64,000 bases of DNA, taken from Clostridiaceae bacterium BRH_c20a. Its GTDB lineage: Bacteria; Bacillota; Peptococcia; Peptococcales; BICA1-8. Under the pieces are notes generated by a model. That model did no database searches. It saw nothing but the letters and a program-made list of their open reading frames with translations, and was not told the DNA's origin. The position numbers and the translations under genes are program-made. Location: positions 1 to 64,000 of the forward strand of contig LADT01000005.1 in assembly GCA_000961765.1 (NCBI GenBank). Direction: 5' to 3'. Below, in pieces: positions 25,078 through 33,326 of this stretch; position 1 is the first letter of the stretch, and the number at the start of each line of letters is the position of its first letter.

Positions 25078-26022
25078 TTAACTTTCCCCTTCTACTACCG
25101 GAGCAGCAACAGTATTTAAAATATCCGCTATTATACTATTAGCATTAAATCCCCGCAAATGGTCTTCACGCTTTAATATAATGCGATGGGTTAAAACCGG
25201 CTCTGCAAGGTATTTAACATCATCAGGAATCACATACTGTCGACCCCGTAGTAGTGCAAAAGCCCGACTAGCTTTAAATAGTGCTAAAGCTGCTCTGGGA
25301 CTAGCCCCTAATGCTACCCTTTGATGGTTTCTGCTAGCACGAACCAAGGCAACAATATATTCTTGAATAGAAGAATGTACTTCCACCTGACGTGACATAT
25401 CCTGCCAGGTTAGAATTTCATCAATAGTAAGTACTGGTTCTAAATTCATTAAGGGATTTTCTTTACCATGGGTTAATAAGATTTTTTCCTCTTCACCAGC
25501 TGTAGGATAACCAATACTAATTTTTAATAAGAAGCGGTCCAACTGAGCTTCTGGTAACAGAAAAGTACCTTCTTGTTCGATAGGGTTCTGCGTTGATAAG
25601 ACTAAAAAAGGCTTTGGTAAAGAAAAGGTTTGCCCATCAACTGTAATCTGTCGTTCTTCCATGGCTTCAAGTAAGCTGGATTGAGTCCTGGGAACTGTTC
25701 GGTTAATTTCATCAGCAAGAAGAATATTAGTAAGTACTGGACCGGGACGGAAAATAAAATCATTAGTACGCCGATCATAAATAAAAAACCCTGTTATATC
25801 CGTTGGTGTGAGATCAGGGGTGAATTGGATTCTTTTAAATTGACAATTCAATAAAGCAGCCAGGGTTTTTGCCATCAAAGTCTTCCCCACACCGGGAACA
25901 TCCTCGATAAGAATATGGCCCTCACTCAATAGACCTACCAACATTAATTCGGTAACTTCTTCTTTTCCTATTACTACCCTGGACATACTTTCCTTTAGTT
26001 TATTAATATTTTTCAAAAGCAT
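25078..26022 (-). CDS. MoxR-family AAA+ ATPase
   Basis: 314 residues, standard for MoxR. Walker A-like EDVPGVGKT (about residues 38-46), Walker B LLADEINRTVP, sensor 1 STQNPIEQEGTF, and the RAVL-subfamily block PEAQLDRFLLK. The C-terminal lid contains GASPRAALALFKASRA. It probably acts as a chaperone for maturation of the DUF58/DUF4129 partners encoded downstream. It is the first gene of the minus-strand cluster and precedes DUF58 by 1 bp. Confidence 0.94.
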   Translation of the reverse strand: MLLKNINKLKESMSRVVIGKEEVTELMLVGLLSEGHILIEDVPGVGKTLMAKTLAALLNCQFKRIQFTPDLTPTDITGFFIYDRRTNDFIFRPGPVLTNILLADEINRTVPRTQSSLLEAMEERQITVDGQTFSLPKPFLVLSTQNPIEQEGTFLLPEAQLDRFLLKISIGYPTAGEEEKILLTHGKENPLMNLEPVLTIDEILTWQDMSRQVEVHSSIQEYIVALVRASRNHQRVALGASPRAALALFKASRAFALLRGRQYVIPDDVKYLAEPVLTHRIILKREDHLRGFNANSIIADILNTVAAPVVEGES

Positions 26023-26283
26023 AGCTAAACCTCACAAATCTAAGATATTTTCTAAATGTCATATACTTAATTTATCAAATATCCACAGAAATGAAAACAA
26101 TAAATACCCCCATTTTCAGTACTTCTCACTTTGTTTAATATTTTTATCAATATTTCAGCTGCCCTAAAAATTGTTTTAACTTTATGCTATCAGGGTAAAA
26201 TACAGGAGGGAATACTAATAATACATAAAGAACATATTCGGTTAAGAGCACTTTACTTAAAGTAACTAAAGGAGGAAATTACA

Positions 26284-26820
26284 ATGAAGGATTTAAAAGG
26301 AACACAAACTGAAAAAAACCTCTGGGAAGCCTTTGCTGGTGAGTCCCAAGCCCGCAACAAATATACCTATTGGGCAGCTGCCGCCAAAAAAGAAGGATAT
26401 GAGCAAATTTCAGCTTTATTCTTGGAAACAGCTGATAATGAAAAGGAGCATGCTAAACGGGCCTTTAAATTTCTAAATGGCATCGGGACAACAGCGGAAA
26501 ATTTAGAAGAAGCCGCCGGTGGGGAAAACTTTGAATGGACTGATATGTACAAGCGTATGGAAAAGGAAGCAAGAAAAGAGGGCTTTGATGAAATTGCTGA
26601 TTTCTTTAGAGAAACTGGGGAAGTTGAGGAAGAGCATGAAAAACGTTATAGAGCATTATTAGAAAATATCCAAAAGGGTCGAGTATTTAAGCGGGATACA
26701 GAAGTAAAATGGCGCTGCCGTAATTGCGGCTATGTACATACAGGTAAAGAGGCACCTGAAGTTTGCCCAGCCTGTGTCCATCCTCAAGCCTTCTATGAGC
26801 TGTTAGCTGAAAATTACTGA
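26284..26820 (+). CDS. rbr: Rubrerythrin
   Basis: 178 residues. An N-terminal ferritin-like domain carries di-iron ligands in [20 protein letters not shown] (ExxH) and [11 protein letters not shown]. The C-terminal rubredoxin domain has CRNCGY (about 144-149) and CPACVHPQ (about 161-168). Role: NADH- or rubredoxin-linked reduction of hydrogen peroxide in anaerobes. AAAGGAGG is well placed before the ATG. A 260-bp upstream region separates it from moxR; I saw no clear PerR box. It ends at a strong terminator. Confidence 0.96.
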   Translation: MKDLKGTQTEKNLWEAFAGESQARNKYTYWAAAAKKEGYEQISALFLETADNEKEHAKRAFKFLNGIGTTAENLEEAAGGENFEWTDMYKRMEKEARKEGFDEIADFFRETGEVEEEHEKRYRALLENIQKGRVFKRDTEVKWRCRNCGYVHTGKEAPEVCPACVHPQAFYELLAENY

Positions 26821-26826
26821 TTACTT

Positions 26827-26855
26827 AAAAACGGGACTGTACTGGTCCCGTTTTT
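26827..26855 (+). terminator. Rubrerythrin terminator
   Basis: AAAACGGGAC / GTCCCGTTTTT, a 10-bp stem 7 nt past the stop. It is followed by a short CTACAGTG tract (26858-26880). Confidence 0.88.
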
Positions 26856-26911
26856 GCGCTACTGTTCTACAGTGCTACAGAAAATGGAGTTTTCAAATCC
26901 TAAACAGGGAA

Positions 26912-26936
26912 AGAACGGGCATAATAGCCCGTTTTT
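26912..26936. terminator. Terminator-like hairpin before trkH end
   Basis: AACGGGC-ATAATA-GCCCGTTTTT. The T-run is on the plus strand, so it is a second stop for rubrerythrin read-through. It may also bound the convergent trkH transcript. Confidence 0.65.
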
Positions 26937-26967
26937 ACCTGTTTACTTGTATAGATAGCAATAAAGC

Positions 26968-28422
26968 TCAATTTTTTTTATTTAATGGTGTTGAATAAAA
27001 AAGAACTAAAATAGTAAAAAATTCTAATCTACCAATTAACATTAATAAGCTTAAAAAGTATTTACTCCAAATGGGGAAATCAGAAAAATTGGCAGCCGGT
27101 CCTACATTGGCTAATCCAGGCCCTATGACACCTATACATGCCAAAACCGCAGTTAGTGAAGTCTCTAGGTCATAATCTGCAAAAGAGAGTATTAGTGTAC
27201 TAATACTGACTATTCCCAAATATACAAAGAAAAAAACGAAAGTATTTGAGATTACTTTTTCCGTTATAGGTATTTTATTTATCTTTATACCTGTAACTAA
27301 TCTCGGATGCAAAAAACGCTTTATTTCCGCACCAGTTGCTTTTAGAAGTATTAGAAACCTAGCCATCTTTATTCCGCCAGCTGTAGAACCTAGACTGCCC
27401 CCAACAAATAAGAGAAGAAACATAATATTTCTCGCTAGGTTAGGCCATGCATCGTAGTCAACAGTTGCAAAACCTGTAGTAGTTGTAATTGAAACTACTT
27501 GAAACAAAGCTGTTACTGGTAAGATGCCGTGTTTTTCAGGATTACCTAGGTATAAGCTGAGTAGTATAATTGATGTCGCAACTAATACAACTTTAAAATA
27601 AAGTTTAAATTCCTCATTTCGCCAAAAAACCTTAAAGCTTTTTTCTTTATACAAATAATAAAAAAGCGCAAAGTTTGTTCCACCTAGAAACATAAAAAGT
27701 GTAATAACGATTTGTATCGCTGTATTATCCATGAAATAGCCAATACTGGTATTCTTTGTAGAAAACCCACCTGTAGCTATCGTGGTAAAGGTATGGGCCA
27801 TCGAGTCAAAAAAATTCATGCCTGCTAAATATAAAGAAATAATCTGTAATACTGTAAAAATCATATATATGGACCAAAAACTCCTAGCCGTATCACTTAT
27901 ACGAGGAGTTACTTTTTCAACAACAGTTCCTGGAGCCTCAGCGGCAAAAATTTTATTTGCACCAACTCCAAATTGGGAAACTAAAGCCACGAATAATACA
28001 ATTACACCCATTCCTCCCAGCCATTGAGTCAAAGCACGCCACATTAATATTCCTTTAGGTAATGATTCAATATCACTTAAAATACTTGCACCAGTTGTAG
28101 TAAAACCTGAAACTGTTTCGAAAAAAGCATCAGTAAAATTCATTACCCCTGAAAACAAATAGGGAAGAGTACCAAAAAGAGATATTGCAAGCCAGCTAAT
28201 AGTTACTATTAAATAACCCTCAATATATGTAATTTGTCTGATTTTAAGTGGGAAAAAGTAAAATAAAGACAATGCTACAGCAATGATAGTAAAAATTGAA
28301 TATAATATTGCCTTTGCTGAACCATCTCCATAAAAAAAGGACCACAGCAAAGGGATTATCATAGATATACCCACTACTATCAATATCCGGGAGATTGATG
28401 CTAAGATTAAATCGTATTTCAT
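26968..28422 (-). CDS. trkH: TrkH-family potassium uptake protein
   Basis: 484 residues from the ATG at 28422 (TGGAG 8 nt upstream; an upstream TTG at 28434 is less likely). About ten membrane helices and four P-loop selectivity segments with TTTGAS (after ETVSGF), TIATGGFST, TTTGFAT and CIGVIGPGL, the pattern of TrkH/KtrB K+ channels. In Ktr/Trk systems a TrkA/KtrA regulatory protein gates the pore; none is encoded next to it. It diverges from a K+ channel gene at 28635, so both directions of K+ flow map to this locus. Confidence 0.93.
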   Translation of the reverse strand: MKYDLILASISRILIVVGISMIIPLLWSFFYGDGSAKAILYSIFTIIAVALSLFYFFPLKIRQITYIEGYLIVTISWLAISLFGTLPYLFSGVMNFTDAFFETVSGFTTTGASILSDIESLPKGILMWRALTQWLGGMGVIVLFVALVSQFGVGANKIFAAEAPGTVVEKVTPRISDTARSFWSIYMIFTVLQIISLYLAGMNFFDSMAHTFTTIATGGFSTKNTSIGYFMDNTAIQIVITLFMFLGGTNFALFYYLYKEKSFKVFWRNEEFKLYFKVVLVATSIILLSLYLGNPEKHGILPVTALFQVVSITTTTGFATVDYDAWPNLARNIMFLLLFVGGSLGSTAGGIKMARFLILLKATGAEIKRFLHPRLVTGIKINKIPITEKVISNTFVFFFVYLGIVSISTLILSFADYDLETSLTAVLACIGVIGPGLANVGPAANFSDFPIWSKYFLSLLMLIGRLEFFTILVLFYSTPLNKKN

Positions 28423-28634
28423 ATTAAACTCCAAAAGAATAAGTTTATTCTATTATAATAATTTACTTCTTTAATGTCCAACTTCTCTATAGGTTAAATT
28501 ACTATTTATGAGCTTTATAATATAAATAACTAATATAATACACTCTATAATGACTCATTTTTTTGATTAGCTTACGACTTGCTTTTCCTTTATATAAAAA
28601 GTTATACTTTATTTATCTCGAAAAAGGGGAATTT

Positions 28635-29471
28635 ATGCAAATGGCTAATAAGGAAAAAAATAACCATTTCAAAGATTGGCGACATCGTTTATATGTCATT
28701 ATTTTTCGGGCTGATACACCTGCAGGTAAGGCCTTTGATGTTGCCCTTATTATCTCTATTATTTTAAGCACTTTGGTGGTGCTGTTGGAAAGTATAGAAA
28801 CCTATAAAACTGACTATAATTACATCTTTTTAACCCTGGAATGGTTTTTTACCATTCTTTTCACTATTGAATTCATCTTACGAATAGTATCTGCAAATGT
28901 ACCCAAAAGATATGTTGCCAGTTTTTTTGGCATTGTTGATTTTGCTTCAATTTTACCTACCTATATAAGTTTATTTATCCCTGGAGCCCATATTTTTATA
29001 GTAATCAGAATCTTACGCTTACTGAGGTTATTCAGGATTTTTAAGATGGTCCGCTACGTACAGGAATCAGCTATACTTCTTACCGCCATTAAAGCCAGCA
29101 AACCTAAGATTACCGTGTTTATACTTACTATATTAACTGTTTGTGTGATTGTCGGTTCCTTGATGTATATTATTGAAGGGCCGGAAAATGGATATTTAAA
29201 TATTCCAGTATCCATGTACTGGGTTATTGTAACTATTACTACTGTAGGCTATGGTGACATTTCTCCCCAAACCCCTTTAGGACAAATTATCGCCAGTGCC
29301 CTGATGATACTGGCTTATGGGGTGCTAGCTGTGCCCACCGGGATTATTTCCTATGAGATTGCCAGAGCTTCAATGCCCGATAAGGTAGCTACTAAAGTAT
29401 GTCAAAACTGTAGTGTAGAAGGTCATGACCCTGATGCATCATTCTGTAATAGATGTGGGGATAAGCTTTAG
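28635..29471 (+). CDS. Voltage-gated-type potassium channel with C-terminal zinc ribbon
   Basis: 278 residues from the ATG at 28635 (GGGGA upstream). Six membrane helices: S1-S3, an S4 with repeated Arg (VIRILRLLRLFRIFKMVR), then S5, the filter TTVGYGDIS (about residues 196-204) and S6 (GVLAVPTGII). The C-terminus has CQNCSVEGHDPDASFCNRCG, a two-CxxC zinc ribbon, in place of an RCK domain. Ion_trans/Kch family. The zinc-ribbon tail could mediate assembly or sensing. It is divergent from trkH. Confidence 0.92.
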   Translation: MQMANKEKNNHFKDWRHRLYVIIFRADTPAGKAFDVALIISIILSTLVVLLESIETYKTDYNYIFLTLEWFFTILFTIEFILRIVSANVPKRYVASFFGIVDFASILPTYISLFIPGAHIFIVIRILRLLRLFRIFKMVRYVQESAILLTAIKASKPKITVFILTILTVCVIVGSLMYIIEGPENGYLNIPVSMYWVIVTITTVGYGDISPQTPLGQIIASALMILAYGVLAVPTGIISYEIARASMPDKVATKVCQNCSVEGHDPDASFCNRCGDKL

Positions 29472-29515
29472 CTTTTCCTTACAATTAAGCTTGGTACTTT
29501 TATTTCTAACTATCC

Positions 29516-30196
29516 TTATTCCAATATTTCTAGGGGTTTCCCCTCCTGAAGAATTTTTCCTTTTTCCAAAATAACTATATAGTCGGCCAGAGCTTTAGCA
29601 TCTGACTGGTCATGGGTTACGAAAATAGCCGTTATCCCGGTGGCTTTCAGTATCCCTTTTAATTCTTCTCTTATCTTCAACTGCAAATCTTTATCTAAAT
29701 TACTAAAAGGTTCATCAAGGAGCAATAAGGACGGTTGCGGCGCTAAAGCCCGTGCCAGGGCTGCCCGCTGCTGCTGTCCGCCGCTTAATTCATAAGGATA
29801 GCGTTTTGAGAACTCTTTTAAATTGACAAGTGCCAATACTTCTCCGACCCTTACCTTCTTCGCTTTCCTATCTATTTTCTTTAAACCAAACATAACATTT
29901 TCTTCTACAGTCAGATGAGGAAATAAAGCATAATCCTGAAAAACCATGCCAACTCCTCTTTTTTCCGGTAAAACAAAGTTATTATCATCTACCATAACAA
30001 CATTATTAATAATTATTGACCCGCTGCCAGGCATCTCTAGCCCTGCAACAAGTCTTAATACAGTACTTTTCCCGCTTCCGCTTTGTCCTAGAATTGAAAC
30101 TATCTCACCTTTATTAATCCGCAGATGGAAATCATTGATTGTTTCTTCTTTAGCATTTTTATATCTAAAGTTTAGCCCCTTAATTTTTACAAACAT
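29516..30196 (-). CDS. fbpC: Iron(III) ABC transporter ATP-binding protein
   Basis: 226 residues. Walker A GQSGSGKST, signature LSGGQQQRAALARALAP, Walker B LLLLDEPFSNLD, H-loop FVTHDQ. At 226 residues it lacks the C-terminal TOBE-type regulatory domain of long FbpC proteins (about 350), so it is a short-form ATPase. Its ATG overlaps the permease stop (TAATG), with AGGAGG upstream. It energises FbpB with FbpA as binding protein. The Fur box upstream of fbpA makes iron the likely cargo. Confidence 0.92.
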   Translation of the reverse strand: MFVKIKGLNFRYKNAKEETINDFHLRINKGEIVSILGQSGSGKSTVLRLVAGLEMPGSGSIIINNVVMVDDNNFVLPEKRGVGMVFQDYALFPHLTVEENVMFGLKKIDRKAKKVRVGEVLALVNLKEFSKRYPYELSGGQQQRAALARALAPQPSLLLLDEPFSNLDKDLQLKIREELKGILKATGITAIFVTHDQSDAKALADYIVILEKGKILQEGKPLEILE

Positions 30197-31842
30197 TATT
30201 TCGCCTCCTTATCTCCTGTTTTATAGAAGAAATATATTGCGATAATACTTACGGCTATGATAAAAAGTGAAGCAATGCTGGCTTCGTGAATCATCTCATC
30301 ATTGGCATACTCAAAAGCCTTAGTGGCTAATGTATCAAAATTAAAAGGCCGGAGAATTAAAGTTAGGGGTAATTCCTTTAAAATATCCACAAATACCAAA
30401 AGGAAACCGCTAATGACCGCTGGCTTAATCATAGGTAAATCTATTTTCCAAAAGGTTTCTGTAATATTCATCCCTAAAGTACGGGATGCCTCAAAAAAAC
30501 CTACCCCATTTTTCTCAAAGCCAGATTCTATAGAATTAAAGCCTATGGCTAAAAATCTTATAACATAGGCAAAAGTCAGCATCACCAGGCTGGTACTTAA
30601 AATTAGCTTTCCTGTCTCAGGGTTGAGAAATTTATAAAGCCAGTATAATCTATGATCTAAGTTTATAAAAAACACTATAACTGCAATAGCAATTACCGCA
30701 CCGGGTATGGAATAACCTAAAGTGGTAACCTTTGAGTAGATTTTTGCAGCTGTGCCGCCGCTAATCCGGCAGTAGTTAGCAATTACTACAGCTATTATGA
30801 CAATTAGCCCAGCTGCAAGTAAAGAAATAAATACGGTATTGGCCAATAAACTTAAAAATTTTGCATTAAGTATTTTTTCATAAGTTAATAAGCTCCAATA
30901 TATTAACTGCAGGGTAGGGATTAAGAACCCAAGACTAAAAACTATTAGGCAATAGCTAAATGCTATCATACCTTTGATACCTATCAGCTTTTGCCGAGTA
31001 ATAGGTCTAATCTTGGTGGTGGTAAAGCTGAATTTTTTTCTGCCCCGCAAAATTTTCTCCAAAAATAAAATTACAAAAACCATGAGTAATAAAACGGCTG
31101 AAAGCCGGATTGCGGAATCTATATCCCCAAAAGCAAACCAGGTTTGAAAGATAGCCGTGCTAAAAGTCGGTATCCCAAAATATTTAACCACACCGTAGTC
31201 ATTTAAAACCTCTAATATTACTAAGCTTGTCCCACCAACAATAGCAGCCCTTGAAACTGGTATTATTATATAGAAGAAAATTTCCAGGGGACTTCTGCCT
31301 AAAATCCTGGCATTTTCAATCAAAGCCGCTGACTGTTTTTCTAAGAATGCTTGGGTAATTGTGTAGACATAGGGAAACAGACACATTGTAAAAATAAATA
31401 TTGCACCTTTTTCTGACATAATATCAAAATATTTTTGATTTATTTGAAGGTGCAATGTACTCCGCAAAAATGTCTGGATTATACCGGTATAATTTAATAA
31501 TCCATTATAGGTATATGCCGCTATATATGGCGGTATAGCCAAAGATAAAACTAATGACCACTTGAAAAAGTTCCTCAAAGGAAAATCAAAAGCAGAGATT
31601 AGCCAGGATAGGCTTGTCCCTAAAAGAATTGTAAATATCCCAGCAAAGACTACCAGCTTTAGGGTGTTAATTATATAATCCTGGAGAAGAAATGTTTTAA
31701 TATGCTGCCAGTTTTCATTGGCAGGAGAAAATATGCCTCCTAATATATTTAGGTTTGGCAAAATTATTAACATTATGAAAATAAAGCTTAAAACTGACCA
31801 GGCATTTAAATTTTGCTTGACTTTATTATTTATTTTAATCAT
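30196..31842 (-). CDS. fbpB: Iron(III) ABC transporter permease (fused dimer type)
   Basis: 548 residues with about twelve helices in two homologous halves, each with a binding-protein-dependent permease EAA-type loop: ENARILGRSPLEIFFYIIIP (about 177-196) and FEASRTLGMNITETFWKIDLP (about 440-460). This is the FbpB/SfuB arrangement. It is separated from fbpA by a hairpin (31946-31967) and a GTGACTGG tract, so translation relative to FbpA is probably reduced by partial termination. Confidence 0.93.
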   Translation of the reverse strand: MIKINNKVKQNLNAWSVLSFIFIMLIILPNLNILGGIFSPANENWQHIKTFLLQDYIINTLKLVVFAGIFTILLGTSLSWLISAFDFPLRNFFKWSLVLSLAIPPYIAAYTYNGLLNYTGIIQTFLRSTLHLQINQKYFDIMSEKGAIFIFTMCLFPYVYTITQAFLEKQSAALIENARILGRSPLEIFFYIIIPVSRAAIVGGTSLVILEVLNDYGVVKYFGIPTFSTAIFQTWFAFGDIDSAIRLSAVLLLMVFVILFLEKILRGRKKFSFTTTKIRPITRQKLIGIKGMIAFSYCLIVFSLGFLIPTLQLIYWSLLTYEKILNAKFLSLLANTVFISLLAAGLIVIIAVVIANYCRISGGTAAKIYSKVTTLGYSIPGAVIAIAVIVFFINLDHRLYWLYKFLNPETGKLILSTSLVMLTFAYVIRFLAIGFNSIESGFEKNGVGFFEASRTLGMNITETFWKIDLPMIKPAVISGFLLVFVDILKELPLTLILRPFNFDTLATKAFEYANDEMIHEASIASLFIIAVSIIAIYFFYKTGDKEAK

Positions 31843-31895
31843 TTTTGCACTTCCTTTTAAAAAAGGGCTACGCCTGTTTAAGTTATTAGTAAATA

Positions 31896-31967
31896 GTGAC
31901 TGGTGACTGGTGACTGGTTAAAAATTATAACAAATTATGTTATGGAAAGGGCCCTAATGGGCCCTTT
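31896..31967 (-). terminator. fbpA-fbpB intercistronic hairpin and short repeat tract
   Basis: Stem AAAGGGCCC / GGGCCCTTT with a 4-nt loop (31946-31967), directly after the fbpA stop. It probably stabilises fbpA mRNA or partly terminates it. It is followed by GTGACTGG tandem units (31896-31919). Confidence 0.7.
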
Positions 31968-31968
31968 A

Positions 31969-33051
31969 TTATTTCCAACCAACTTCATTGAATATTTCTA
32001 CCGCTCTATTGTTATATTCACCTAGCTGGGATAGGTTGATTTTTTGAGGTTTAAAATCTCCCCAGGATTTTAACAGTTCAGAAGGCTCTACCTTAGGATT
32101 CACAGGATATTCAAAATTGGCCTGTGCAAACTGTTCTTGTGCCTTTGCATCTGATAAAAACTCCATAAGCTTAACAGCATTTTCTTTATTCTTGCTATAG
32201 TTAGTAATACCTATCCCGCTAACATTTATATGGGTCCCTGTTCCATCCTTGTCTGGGAAAAATACTCCTACATTTTGGGCTACCTTTACTTCTTCCGGAT
32301 TAGAAGATTCTAACATTTTACCTAGGTAATAAGTATTCATGATTGCTAAATCACCTTCTCCGGCCACAACCGCCGTAGCCTGATCCCGGTCATTACCTTT
32401 AGGCTCTCTGGCCAAATTAGCTACCATCCCCTTAGCCCATTCTTTTGCCTTATCCTCACCATGAATAGCAATAAATGAAGCTAGAAGTGACTGATTATAG
32501 ATATTTGATGATGATCTGGTTAGGATTTTACCCTGCCATTTAGAACTTGTTAAATCTTCATAAGTAGATAAACTAGCTGGATTTACTCTGTCTTTCGAGT
32601 ACACAATTACTCTGGCCCGTACAGTTAACCCAAACCATTTATTATCCTTGTCCTTTAAATTCTCGGGAATATTCTGCACTAATACATCACTTTCTACAGA
32701 CTGCAGTAAGCCCTGTTCCTTGGCTCTATGTAGCCTTCCTGCATCAGCTGTCATCAAAAGATCAGCTTCTGTATCTTTACCCTCTCTTGCTAATCTCTCT
32801 ATTAATTCATCAGAATTTCCTTTAACAACATTCACCTGAATTCCTGTTTCCTTAGTAAATAACTGGAATAACTGTTCATCAGTATCATAGTGCCTGTCCG
32901 TATAGAGATTTACAGCTTGTTTTGTTGTAGCTACCTTAACTTCCTCTGCTGCCTTAGTTTCTTTTTCCGAACTGGTACAACCTACAGTAAACAATAGGGA
33001 GAAAACTAACAGGAAACTAAGACCGATACTTTTCATACTTCTTTTCTTCAT
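31969..33051 (-). CDS. fbpA: Iron(III) ABC transporter substrate-binding lipoprotein
   Basis: 360 residues. A lipoprotein signal peptide (LLFTVGCTSSE, Cys about residue 25) is followed by a type II periplasmic-binding fold of the Fbp/FutA class: VNLYTDRHYDTDEQLFQLF, ADLLMTADAGRL, the Tyr-rich hinge region VARARVIVYSKD-like (TVRARVIVYSKD) and NTYYLGKML. Paired Tyr residues (MNTYYLG) match the ferric ligands of this class. AGGAGG precedes the ATG. A perfect Fur box covers the transcription start, so it is iron-repressed. Confidence 0.93.
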   Translation of the reverse strand: MKKRSMKSIGLSFLLVFSLLFTVGCTSSEKETKAAEEVKVATTKQAVNLYTDRHYDTDEQLFQLFTKETGIQVNVVKGNSDELIERLAREGKDTEADLLMTADAGRLHRAKEQGLLQSVESDVLVQNIPENLKDKDNKWFGLTVRARVIVYSKDRVNPASLSTYEDLTSSKWQGKILTRSSSNIYNQSLLASFIAIHGEDKAKEWAKGMVANLAREPKGNDRDQATAVVAGEGDLAIMNTYYLGKMLESSNPEEVKVAQNVGVFFPDKDGTGTHINVSGIGITNYSKNKENAVKLMEFLSDAKAQEQFAQANFEYPVNPKVEPSELLKSWGDFKPQKINLSQLGEYNNRAVEIFNEVGWK

Positions 33052-33080
33052 AATTTCTGCCTCCTAGATAAGTGGTTAAT

Positions 33081-33133
33081 TGATAATTATTATCATCTAT
33101 ATGTATTTTAACTATTCCTATTAGTTTACTCAA
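33081..33133 (-). promoter_or_regulatory. fbp promoter with perfect Fur box
   Basis: -35 TTGAGT (33133-33128), 17-nt spacer, -10 TAAAAT (33110-33105). The 7-1-7 palindrome TGATAATTATTATCA lies at 33081-33095 around the start site and matches the Bacillus Fur consensus TGATAAT-N-ATTATCA at every position. Confidence 0.92.
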
Positions 33134-33261
33134 CTATCTGTTGTTACTATCTTTTGAGCTCCTTTCACTGATATATTAGTCTAAAATCAAAAAAATAGTA
33201 CCTTTGTACTATTGAAAACAGTTATTAATTGTCAGATGGGAGTAATTGGGTGATATGATGA

Positions 33262-33303
33262 ATAAAAAAAATTACAGGTTCCCAAGGTAATTAGGTAACC
33301 TGT
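33262..33303 (-). terminator. Terminator of the catabolic island
   Basis: ACAGGTT / AACCTGT with additional internal pairing, followed on the minus strand by AATTTTTTTT. It lies 24 bp past the AOR stop codon. Confidence 0.75.
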
Positions 33304-33326
33304 ATAAAAAAAGGGGGGTTAGCATA

